A stretch of DNA of 64,000 nt from Treponema sp. UBA6367 (GTDB lineage Bacteria; Spirochaetota; Spirochaetia; Treponematales; Treponemataceae), in contig DJRF01000024.1 of NCBI GenBank assembly GCA_002437725.1, positions 54,972 through 118,971 on the forward strand. Direction: 5' to 3'. The notes below the pieces were generated by a model. It ran no database searches and was not told the origin of the DNA. It saw only the letters and a list, made by a program, of their open reading frames with translations. The translations under genes were made by a program, and so were the position numbers. Below are positions 26,030 to 34,255 of this stretch, piece by piece (within the stretch, counting starts at the first letter, position 1; every line of letters begins with the position of its first letter).

Positions 26030-28594
26030 ATGAAAAAGAAAGTTTTAAGCCTATTTATGGCAACTGCGTTTATTCTGTTTGGAATAATGATTTTTGGCTG
26101 TGCAATAGACAGCGATTCGGACAATCCTAGGTCGGGGGGGGCGGCTCTTTAACCTATTCAGCTGTTAGAAATGTAAAATCTGCGGCGACAAATGAAAAAG
26201 TTATTCTGGCTTGGCAAAACCCGGAACAAAATTATTACGGTGTAAAAATTGCAATGTCGCCGGCAGCTGGTAATCTTGCAGAACCGCAAGCTTGCCCAAA
26301 AGAAACAAACACTTTTACTGTAACAGGTTTAAGTGCGGATACTGAATATACATTCACCTTTACAAGTCTTGATTCAGAACAACAGGAAACATCAGAAAAA
26401 ACTGAAATTAAAATAAAAACTGCGGAAAAAACATCAGAAGAACCAGGCGACACAACATCGCCGGAAGATGTCACAGATTTTGCTGTAGAACTTGAAGATT
26501 TGGTTGCAACATTAAAATGGAAAGTTTCAAAGTCAGAAGATTTATTTGGATATTTGATTTCTTATGAAGAAGAAAAACTGAAATCCGGCACAATTGATAC
26601 TTCCCGTTCTGTTTTGACAGAAGCAATGGCAAAAAATACAGTCTTTGTAAGCCCGGAAACTAAAAAATATTCAATCAGCGTAAAATCAGGTCGTTCCTAT
26701 ATATTCACTGTAAAAACTGTAGACACAAGCGGAAATGAAAGCGACGGTGTAAAATCAGAAAAAATAACGATTGCGGAAAACGTCGGGCCTGCGTTAGGCA
26801 GCCGTACCGAAAGCCTGAACTACATTTTTGGAACAGATTCAGTTGCAGAAATAACTCTTACAATCAGCCGCGAGCAATGGGATGAACTTTGTGCAAATTA
26901 CGACAAAAATCCTAAAAACGAAGACTGCGTTCATGCCGACTTTGAGATGAAAAAAGGCAGCAACACTTGGCAAATCAGCGATATTGGAATGCGACTTCGA
27001 GGAAACACAAGCCGCCGCCGACCGCAACTTGGCGAGCAATACTATCAGGCGCATTTTAAGCTCGACTTTGAAGAATGGCTCGACGATTCAGGCGAAGAGC
27101 GAAAACTTGCCGGCTGCATGAAAGGCTTGAACCTTAAACGCTTTAAGGAAGACCCGACTTACGTGCGCGAAGTTTTTGGCTACAACTATTTCCGTAAAAA
27201 CGGAATCTGGACAGCTCCACGCGCAGGCTATGCTCATCTTTTTATCAACATCAAGGAAAAAGACGGAACTACGAAACCGTTGGACTACGGTGTTTACGCA
27301 ATGATTGAAGAAATCAAGAAGCCTTCGCTACGACTACGACCTGAAAACAAACAAGGATGAGCTAAGCGATGCCCGAAACAATTTTATCGATTTTATAGAA
27401 GAATTGAACAGTCTTAATTCAGAAGAGGAGATAGAGACTTTCTACGAAAGCAAGATGGACGTGGATTTGTTCATAAAAACTTACGCCTGCAATGTTCTTT
27501 TAGGAATGGACGACGACTACTGGCGAAATCACAACAACTATTACTTCTATTTTGACACAAAAGGCAAGGCATATTTTATTCCTTACGATTACGACAACAT
27601 CTTGGGAACAAACTGCTTTACCGACACAGCCACAAGAAATCCGCTTGACTGGGGCGAAGGCGTTTATGAGGCTCCGCTGATAGAGAAACTTCTTTCCGTT
27701 CCAGAATTTAAGCAGAAGTACGTGGACTATCTTCTTGCGTTGAGCGAATCGTCCGTTTTTGTTGAAGAAAGCCAGACTGAAATCACAAGATTGCAAAATC
27801 TGGTAACAGGGCTGATTGCAAGCAATGATATTGAATATGAAGATACATTTAAAGAAATTAAAGATGATGTGGCCTATTGGTGTTCAAATCGCGGAAAATA
27901 TCAGCTTTTGAGTGGAGATGAAACTAGTAACTACTTTAAAGCTAAGGCGAAATCCGTTCAAGTTTACTGCAAACCAAAATATGTAGATATTACGCTTGAT
28001 TTGAATAAGGAAGATGCAAAGCTTCTGATAAAAAATGAATATTTTCAAGGAACGCGTACTTTTTCTAAAGCTATAGCAGAAACTGCTGTAAGCAATCTTT
28101 ATAGCAAGATATTTATATTTGGAAACAATGATGAAGAATATAAGTTTGCCGGTTGGTATGATGCTGCAACAGATGGAGAATTAGTTACATATATACCTAC
28201 AGAAAATTCCACTTTGTATGCACATTATGAAAAACGAAACGCTCCAACCTATAAGCCATATAAGTATTGGGTAGACGAGAATGGTCCTCACATAACTTTT
28301 ACTTTCAATCCACAAGATTTTTATATTCCTGAAGATTTTGTTATAGAATCTTGTGTTCCTGCTTGTGAACTCAATGATTGGGGACAGACATGGCCAAAAA
28401 TGGAAAAACAGGAAAATGGGACATATACATATACTTATTCTGATAAAAGAATATCATCGATTTATGCAGGTTATAAATTCGTTGCAAATGATAAGCTTTG
28501 GTTAGGATGGCCAGAATATGCAAAGGAACTTCCTGAAGAATATTATAAAAACCAACCTAACTATGATTTTATGATGCCAGAATTGAATGAATAA
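26030..28594 (+). pseudogene. CotH-family lipoprotein, broken in two places
   Basis: The ATG at 26030 (GGAGG upstream) opens a lipoprotein signal (IMIFGC), then S-G-G, and runs into a stop at 26150 because the G tract at 26134-26141 has eight bases. One added G would join it to the next frame. That frame continues GGSLTYSAV into fibronectin type III-like domains and then the CotH kinase-fold N-half (GMRLRGNTSRRR). A second break at about 27320-27340 moves from frame 1 to frame 2 and appears to lack CotH residues between MIEEIKK and RYDYDLKTNKD. The C-terminal part continues to 28594 with a Listeria-Bacteroides repeat (FAGWYDAATDGE) and a carbohydrate-binding-like end. The gene is probably inactive as sequenced. 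Confidence 0.8.
26134..26141 (+). repeat. Homopolymeric G tract (8) in the CotH lipoprotein
   Basis: Eight guanines lie 35 codons into the lipoprotein gene. Eight gives early termination; nine (or six) gives a continuous Ser-Gly-Gly-Gly-Gly-Ser linker into the downstream domains. Confidence 0.85.
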
Positions 28595-28610
28595 CTTTTT
28601 TTACTAGCTT

Positions 28611-28650
28611 ATTCCCCTCGCTGCAAAAATTCTTGCCGCGGGGGATTTTT
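28611..28650 (+). terminator. Rho-independent terminator after CotH
   Basis: The stem attcccctcg pairs with cgcgggggat, followed by TTTTT. The loop is about 15 bases. It ends the CotH transcription unit. Confidence 0.7.
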
Positions 28651-28724
28651 ATTGCAATTTTAAATTTGATACGAAATTCTTCTATAATTTGAAAAATGCG
28701 GTGTTTTAAACTCTCATAAACACC

Positions 28725-28753
28725 TTGACACAATCTAAACAAAAAGTTATATT
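28725..28753 (+). promoter_or_regulatory. Promoter of rpmB
   Basis: TTGACA (28725-28730), 17-base spacer, TATATT (28748-28753). This is a near-consensus promoter about 40 bases upstream of rpmB. Confidence 0.75.
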
Positions 28754-28793
28754 TTTAGAACTCACTTAGAAATTAATTAAGGTAGGTATAGAT

Positions 28794-29015
28794 ATGTCTA
28801 GAGAATGTGATATTTGTGGCAAAGGCGTAATGCACGGAAACAAAGTTTCAAAGTCTTTCAATCATACAAAACGCACTTGGCGTCCTAATTTGATGACTGT
28901 CAAAGCTGACCTTGGTAACGGCGAAGTAAGAACAATAAAAGTATGCACTCGTTGCTTCCGCAGCGATTTCCTTATTAAGAAAGTTCGCGTTCCAAAGACA
29001 GCAGAAACAAAATAG
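28794..29015 (+). CDS. rpmB: 50S ribosomal protein L28
   Basis: The 73-residue protein begins SRECDICGKG and has the L28 core NHTKRTWRPNLMTV, with two cysteine pairs (residues 5/8 and about 57/60 region CTRC). This is the cysteine-containing, zinc-ribbon version. It has a strong promoter and an AAGGTAGG ribosome-binding site. It stands alone, between two terminators, as a monocistronic unit. Confidence 0.96.
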   Translation: MSRECDICGKGVMHGNKVSKSFNHTKRTWRPNLMTVKADLGNGEVRTIKVCTRCFRSDFLIKKVRVPKTAETK

Positions 29016-29031
29016 TTTATTTTACTTGTTT

Positions 29032-29079
29032 AAAAAAGGCTGGTTTTTGAAAATTCCTTTTCTAAATCAGCCTTTTTTT
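29032..29079 (+). terminator. Rho-independent terminator after rpmB
   Basis: The stem aaaaggctggttt pairs with aaatcagcctttt and runs into seven T. The loop is about 18 bases. Confidence 0.8.
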
Positions 29080-29134
29080 ATGCGATTTTCATTTTTGCAT
29101 TCAGTCCTGATTTTAAAATAAAGCGAACAAAATT

Positions 29135-30097
29135 TTATGCTTCTAAAATCAATCCATCAAAAGCAGGTCCAACAGAACCTCCTTTTTTTACAATTTCACT
29201 AAGATTCGGATAATCTGCAAGCTGCTCTTTTGCATATTCTTGAATTTCTACATGGCTCATCAAATGGCAAATATGAATAAACCAGGTATGAACAGGCTTT
29301 ATCTGTTCTGCAACATCCATCGCTTGCCTAAAACCAAAATGCGTTGAATGAGGTTTTACTCTAAGTCCGTCAATAACGCAGTGTTCAATAACGCCGCCTC
29401 TATCTTTTAAAATTTGAATGCTTTCTTCAGGAATAAAATTAGTATCTGTAAGATATGCAATAGAATGAACTTTTCCATCATCTTTATTCTTGCAAGAAAT
29501 AAGCCAGCCAGTGTCATCCAATTCGCCGTGTTTCAAAGGAATCGGGGTAACAGTCAAGTCTCCAAACTCTTTTGGCGGTTTTTTTTCAATTTCAGCGCAG
29601 TCAACCATAATTAATTTTGGTTTTCCGCCGCCAATCTGAGTGTTTGTCTTAAAAATGTATTCAAACCGGCTCTTTACATCCTGAATCGTCTGGCGGTTAG
29701 CGTAAAGACAGATTCCTTTTTTATTTGCAGAAATCTCAAGCATTTTTGGAGGAATTCCTGCGTTCTCAGGATTATTTTTCAGTTCTTCAATTTTATCGCT
29801 TCCAAGCGTATGACTGAAAACGCGTATATCATCAAGTCCGTGCAAATGATCGGCATGGGAATGAGTCAAAAGAACGGCATCTATAGCTTTTATTCCATAT
29901 TTTATGCACTGCAATCTAAACTCAGGACCAGTATCAATCTGCAGATGACTAACCGTTCCATTACTGTTTTGGTTCGTTACATAAGCGCTGCACCTAAAAC
30001 GTTTATCTCGAGAATCTTCTGAAGTGCAAACACGGCAATTGCAAGCAATGCAAGGAATTCCGTGGCTTGTGCCTGTTCCCAAAAGAACCATTTTCAT
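29135..30097 (-). CDS. MBL-fold metallo-hydrolase, PhnP-like
   Basis: The 320-residue cytoplasmic protein opens LLGTGTSHGIPCIACNCRVC, a cysteine-rich start seen in the PhnP/Lipoate-processing type of beta-lactamase-fold hydrolases. The metal motif is HSHADHLHGLDD (HxHxDH). Further ligands are in the C-terminal half (THFGFRQAMD, FIHICHLMSH). Family members are phosphodiesterases on small cyclic phosphates; the substrate is not known here. The ATG overlaps the pyk stop (TAATG), so it is translationally coupled to pyruvate kinase. Confidence 0.85.
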   Translation of the reverse strand: MKMVLLGTGTSHGIPCIACNCRVCTSEDSRDKRFRCSAYVTNQNSNGTVSHLQIDTGPEFRLQCIKYGIKAIDAVLLTHSHADHLHGLDDIRVFSHTLGSDKIEELKNNPENAGIPPKMLEISANKKGICLYANRQTIQDVKSRFEYIFKTNTQIGGGKPKLIMVDCAEIEKKPPKEFGDLTVTPIPLKHGELDDTGWLISCKNKDDGKVHSIAYLTDTNFIPEESIQILKDRGGVIEHCVIDGLRVKPHSTHFGFRQAMDVAEQIKPVHTWFIHICHLMSHVEIQEYAKEQLADYPNLSEIVKKGGSVGPAFDGLILEA

Positions 30098-31893
30098 TAG
30101 ATTATGCCTTCGTAAACAAGCCCTTGCTCTCCGTCCATTGTAACGGAAAGATCGTTTTCAAGAATTTTTAAGGCATCCCTGACGTTCTGAATCCAAACCA
30201 AATCAGGATTTAAAAGCGCTAATTGTTCTACAGGAATATCGCTGCCAGATTCTGAAATAACGCCATTAACTACGCGCAACGCAGGAACCAAATCTTCAGT
30301 TATTCGCCAGCAAACTAAAATTGCCTTGCTATTCAGCCTAACTTGATTGCGAATTTCGTTCAAATCGTTTTCATGAACAATTCTTCCAGAAGTCCTTGGA
30401 TTTTCCTTATCAGCAAAACCAAAAACAGTTCCACGCGCAAGAATATTTCCGACAACTAGAACTTTTATGGTATTTATCATCATCGGACTTGAAATAGGAA
30501 TTCCCGCGCACATCAAAACTTTATCGCCCTGCTTTACAGCCCCGCAACGCACACATTGAGTAATTGCGCTTTGAATCATCATTTCAGAATCATCTGCAAC
30601 TTGGCATAAAACTGGCAAGACGCCCCATTGAATCATAAGCTGCTGAGCAACTTTTTTATCCGGCGTTACTGCAAGAACCACTTGTTCTGGACGGTAGCTG
30701 CCAATAATGCGAGCAGTATTTCCGTGAAGAGTTGGAACAAGAATCGCCTTTACATTAATATTCCTTGCAAGTTTGTATGCGCTATGGGCAACCATGTGGC
30801 CAACTTCAATTCCAGGCTTATATTCAGAATCGAACTTTCTCATCTGAAAAAGATATTCCTGGCTTTGTTCTGTAGTTCTAGTTATTAAAACCATTGCTTT
30901 TACAGATTCTACAGGATATTTTCCGCCGGCAGTCTCTCCGCTTAGCATAACCGCATCAGTTCCGTCAAAAACTGCGTTGGAAACATCTGTAAGCTCAGCG
31001 CGCGTAGGCCGAGGATTTACTATCATTGAATCGAGCATTTGAGTCGCCGTGATAACGGGTTTTCCAGCAGCACGGCAAACGCGGATAATCGCTTTTTGCG
31101 CCAAAGGAATCCGCTCTGGAGGAATCTGAACGCCCAAATCTCCGCGGGCAATCATAATTCCGTCAGCTTCTTTAACAATTTCTTCTATATTATTGAGTCC
31201 TTCTTCGTTTTCGATTTTTGCAATAACGCGGGCATTTGCTCCGACTTCTTTTAAGAAAGTTTTTATCTGAACAACTTCTTCTGGAAAACTAACAAAACTT
31301 GCCGCGACAAAATCAATATCTTGCGTAGCCCCAAAACGCAAATCTTCCTTGTCCTTTTCAGACATTATCGGAAGCCCTGCGTGAAGCCCAATCAGATTTA
31401 CATTTTTTTTGCTTCCAAAAGAACCAGAATTCTTCGCCTCGCAAATTATTTTCTTGCCTTGAATTTCAACAACATCAATTTCAATAAGACCGTCGGCAAT
31501 TAAAACGCGAATTCCAGGCTTCATTTTTTCAGGAGCGTCTTTCCAAGATATGCTTATGTGGCAAGGAGTTTCTGCCGTTGCCGCAGTACAAAAACTGTCA
31601 TCGGCAACAAGTTCAATCTTATCGCCAGTATTTATAGTAATTTTTCCGTCATTTTCAACAATACCAGTACGGATTTCCGGACCTTTTGTATCAAGAAGAA
31701 TCGCAACAGGAATTCTTAAAGCGCTAGCAACTCTTTTTACACGATCCATAGCTTGCTTATGCCATTCATAAGTTCCATGGCTAAAATTAAAACGGGCAAT
31801 ATTCATGCCTGCAAGAATCATTTTCTTTATAGTTTCATCGTTATCGCAAGCAGGTCCAATCGAACATACAATCTTTGTTTTTCTTGAATACAT
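30097..31893 (-). CDS. pyk: Pyruvate kinase with extra C-terminal domain
   Basis: The enzyme makes pyruvate and ATP from PEP. The 598-residue protein shows RFNFSHGTYEWH, LDTKGPEIR, MIARGDLGVQIPPERIP and TATQMLDSM. It is about 120 residues longer than the basic enzyme. The extra domain (about 480-598) resembles the PEP-utiliser mobile domain found on Geobacillus-type pyruvate kinases, ending SVTMDGEQGLVYEG, but the SHAA-type histidine segment is not conserved (SESGSDIPVE instead). The gene has no Shine-Dalgarno sequence; the -10 box lies six bases before the ATG. Confidence 0.95.
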   Translation of the reverse strand: MYSRKTKIVCSIGPACDNDETIKKMILAGMNIARFNFSHGTYEWHKQAMDRVKRVASALRIPVAILLDTKGPEIRTGIVENDGKITINTGDKIELVADDSFCTAATAETPCHISISWKDAPEKMKPGIRVLIADGLIEIDVVEIQGKKIICEAKNSGSFGSKKNVNLIGLHAGLPIMSEKDKEDLRFGATQDIDFVAASFVSFPEEVVQIKTFLKEVGANARVIAKIENEEGLNNIEEIVKEADGIMIARGDLGVQIPPERIPLAQKAIIRVCRAAGKPVITATQMLDSMIVNPRPTRAELTDVSNAVFDGTDAVMLSGETAGGKYPVESVKAMVLITRTTEQSQEYLFQMRKFDSEYKPGIEVGHMVAHSAYKLARNINVKAILVPTLHGNTARIIGSYRPEQVVLAVTPDKKVAQQLMIQWGVLPVLCQVADDSEMMIQSAITQCVRCGAVKQGDKVLMCAGIPISSPMMINTIKVLVVGNILARGTVFGFADKENPRTSGRIVHENDLNEIRNQVRLNSKAILVCWRITEDLVPALRVVNGVISESGSDIPVEQLALLNPDLVWIQNVRDALKILENDLSVTMDGEQGLVYEGII

Positions 31894-31899
31894 ATTTCT

Positions 31900-31928
31900 A
31901 TTATACAGAAATTACTCAGATTTGTGAA
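31900..31928 (-). promoter_or_regulatory. Promoter of pyk with leaderless ATG
   Basis: On the minus strand: TTCACA (31928-31923), 17-base spacer, TATAAT (31905-31900), then six bases to the ATG at 31893. The hexamers and spacings are identical to those of purB. Confidence 0.7.
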
Positions 31929-31997
31929 TTTTTTTCTTTCAGGATTTTTTATTTTACGCAATCAGACTAAAAATCCGGTTTTATAAAAAAACGTAAA

Positions 31998-32084
31998 TAG
32001 CCCGAACTTCGAGTTTTTAGAAAAAGAATAATTTCGTTGAGAGCGTTTTTTTCACAATTTATAAAAAACTCGAAGTTCGGGCTA
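31998..32084. repeat. Short MITE-like element R6 (87 bp)
   Basis: This is a deletion form with the same arms as R4 (TAgcccgaacttcgag...ctcgaagttcgggcTA). The central 115 or so bases are missing, leaving a long hairpin. It lies between the divergent pyk and pckG promoters, so it is not acting as a 3' terminator for either. Confidence 0.9.
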
Positions 32085-32133
32085 AATATTTTTCTTCAAC
32101 ATAAAAACTATCAAACAGTTGTTTTCTTTTTAA

Positions 32134-32162
32134 TTGAACTTAAACAAAAAAGATAGTATATT
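32134..32162 (+). promoter_or_regulatory. Promoter of pckG
   Basis: TTGAAC (32134-32139), 17-base spacer, TATATT (32157-32162). It implies a 5' leader of about 57 bases, with AGGAG just before ATG 32226. Confidence 0.7.
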
Positions 32163-32225
32163 TAAAGGCAAATGATTTTTTGGGGAAACCCAGATTTCAC
32201 AATGAAGTTTTTATAGGAGTTATAA

Positions 32226-34082
32226 ATGACAGTTGATGAAATTAAAAATTCCAAGATTAAAAATTGGATTGAAGAATGTGTTAAGATGTGCGAACCTGAC
32301 AATGTAGTTGTATGCGATGGTTCTAAAGCTGAATACGATCGTCTTATGCAGAAATGCGTTGATGCGGGTCTTGCAACTCCGCTTACAAAAAAGCCTAACA
32401 GCTTCCTTTTCCGCTCACTTCCAAGCGATGTTGCACGTGTTGAATCACGTACATTTATTTCTTCTGTAAAAGAAGAAGATGCTGGTCCTACAAACCACTG
32501 GATTGCACCAGCTGAACTTAAAGCTACAATGAAAGGTCTTTACAAAGGCTGTATGCACGGAAGAACAATGTATGTAATTCCATTCTGCATGGGACCACTT
32601 GGCTCACCAATCGCAAAATACGGAATTGAACTTACAGATTCTGAATATGTAGTTCTCAACATGGACATCATGACTCGTGCCGGCGAAAAAGTTTGGGCTT
32701 ACCTTGGAGACGACTTTGTTCCATGTCTTCACTCAGTTGGTAAACCGCTCAACAACGGCGAAAAAGACAACGGTGTTTGGCCTTGCGCAGATGTTGAACA
32801 CAAATACATCAGCCAGTTCCCGGAAGAACGCCTTATCTGGTCTTACGGTTCTGGATACGGCGGAAACGCTCTTCTTGGAAAGAAATGTTTCGCTCTCCGC
32901 ATTGCAACTGTAATCGCACGCGAAGAAGGCTGGCTTGCTGAGCACATGCTTATCCTTAAGCTCACAAACCCTGAAGGAGAAGTTAAATACGTTACCGGCG
33001 CATTCCCTTCTGCTTGTGGAAAAACAAACCTTGCAATGCTTATTCCTACAATTCCTGGCTGGAAAGTTGAAACAGTCGGCGATGATATTGCCTGGATGAA
33101 ATTCGGAAAGGACGGTCGTCTTTACGCCATCAACCCAGAAGCAGGATTCTTTGGAGTTGCTCCAGGAACATCTGCTGAATCTAACAAAAACGCTCTTGAA
33201 GCTGCCTCAAAGAACACAATCTTTACAAACTGCGCTCTTACAGAAGATGGAGACGTTTGGTGGGAAGGAATCGGTTATCCTGCAAAGGGCAAACTTGTTG
33301 ACTGGAAAGGCAACACACGCGACGCACTTCCAAAAGACAAGTCTCCTAAGGGCGAAGAATTCGCTCATCCAAACGCACGCTTTACAGCGCCTGCAAAACA
33401 GTGTCCTTGTATCGCGTCTGACTGGGAATCTCCAGAAGGTGTACCAATCAGCGCAATCTTGTTCGGTGGCCGCCGTCCTTCAACAGTTCCGCTCGTACAC
33501 CAGAGCCGCAACTGGAACCACGGTGTATTCCTTGGATCTATCGTAGGTTCAGAAATTACTGCCGCTTCTACAATCGACGCTAGCCAGGTTGGAAAAATCC
33601 GCCGCGACCCATTCGCAATTCTTCCATTCTGCGGATACAACATGGGCGACTACTTCCAGCACTGGATCGACGTTGGCGCAGCCGCTGCTAAACGTGGTGA
33701 AGAAGACAAACTTCCTAAGATTTTCTATGTTAACTGGTTCCGCAAGGACGAAAACAACAAGGATCTTCCAGGTGGATTCATGTGGCCAGGATACGGCGAC
33801 AACAGCCGCGTTCTTGCATGGATTTTCGACCGTTGCGACGGAAAAGACAACTACGTTGACACACCAATTGGATTTATGCCAAAAGAAGGCGCTCTCAACC
33901 TTGACGGTCTTGCTGACGTTTACAAAGCACAGATTCCTGCAATCACAGCAGTTGACAAGGAAGGCTGGCTCAAGGAATGTAAAGACATCCGCGAGAACCA
34001 CTATCCAAAGTTCGGCAAACACCTTCCAAAAGAATTGTCTGCTTGCTTGGATGATTTGGAAAGCCGCTTGAATAAAGCTTAG
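32226..34082 (+). CDS. pckG: Phosphoenolpyruvate carboxykinase (GTP)
   Basis: This GTP-dependent enzyme interconverts oxaloacetate and PEP. In fermentative bacteria it often runs in the carboxylating direction towards succinate. The 618-residue protein has the normal length. It shows the GTP-PEPCK P-loop FPSACGKTNLAM (about 260-271), the hyper-reactive cysteine in that motif, ETVGDDIAWM, and the FGGRRPSTVPLV segment. Codon use is strongly biased and more GC-rich than neighbours, as expected for a highly expressed gene. It has a strong promoter and AGGAG. Confidence 0.96.
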   Translation: MTVDEIKNSKIKNWIEECVKMCEPDNVVVCDGSKAEYDRLMQKCVDAGLATPLTKKPNSFLFRSLPSDVARVESRTFISSVKEEDAGPTNHWIAPAELKATMKGLYKGCMHGRTMYVIPFCMGPLGSPIAKYGIELTDSEYVVLNMDIMTRAGEKVWAYLGDDFVPCLHSVGKPLNNGEKDNGVWPCADVEHKYISQFPEERLIWSYGSGYGGNALLGKKCFALRIATVIAREEGWLAEHMLILKLTNPEGEVKYVTGAFPSACGKTNLAMLIPTIPGWKVETVGDDIAWMKFGKDGRLYAINPEAGFFGVAPGTSAESNKNALEAASKNTIFTNCALTEDGDVWWEGIGYPAKGKLVDWKGNTRDALPKDKSPKGEEFAHPNARFTAPAKQCPCIASDWESPEGVPISAILFGGRRPSTVPLVHQSRNWNHGVFLGSIVGSEITAASTIDASQVGKIRRDPFAILPFCGYNMGDYFQHWIDVGAAAAKRGEEDKLPKIFYVNWFRKDENNKDLPGGFMWPGYGDNSRVLAWIFDRCDGKDNYVDTPIGFMPKEGALNLDGLADVYKAQIPAITAVDKEGWLKECKDIRENHYPKFGKHLPKELSACLDDLESRLNKA

Positions 34083-34098
34083 TTTTCCGACTTGCAAG

Positions 34099-34234
34099 AA
34101 GGGGATGTCTAATAAGTTCTAAATGTCATTGTCGTACTTGATACGACAATCTCTAAATGATTGCAATATATGCATTTAGATTTTCGGGTCAAGCCCGAAA
34201 ATGACAGAAAAGACACTTTTGGGACATCCCCTTT
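34099..34234. repeat. IS-end-like palindromic element T2a with nested hairpins
   Basis: The outer arms are aaggggatgtctaataagtt and, on the other side, the complement of aaaggggatgtcccaaaag. Inside are two smaller hairpins: attgtcgta/tacgacaat (34138-34150 region) and ttttcggg/cccgaaaa (34181-34204). The inner pair are inverted copies of a REP-like unit. The outer arm matches T2b at 54001. It sits between convergent pckG and res genes and may also serve as a bidirectional terminator. Confidence 0.75.
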
Positions 34235-34255
34235 CTATTTTATTGTAGCATATTT

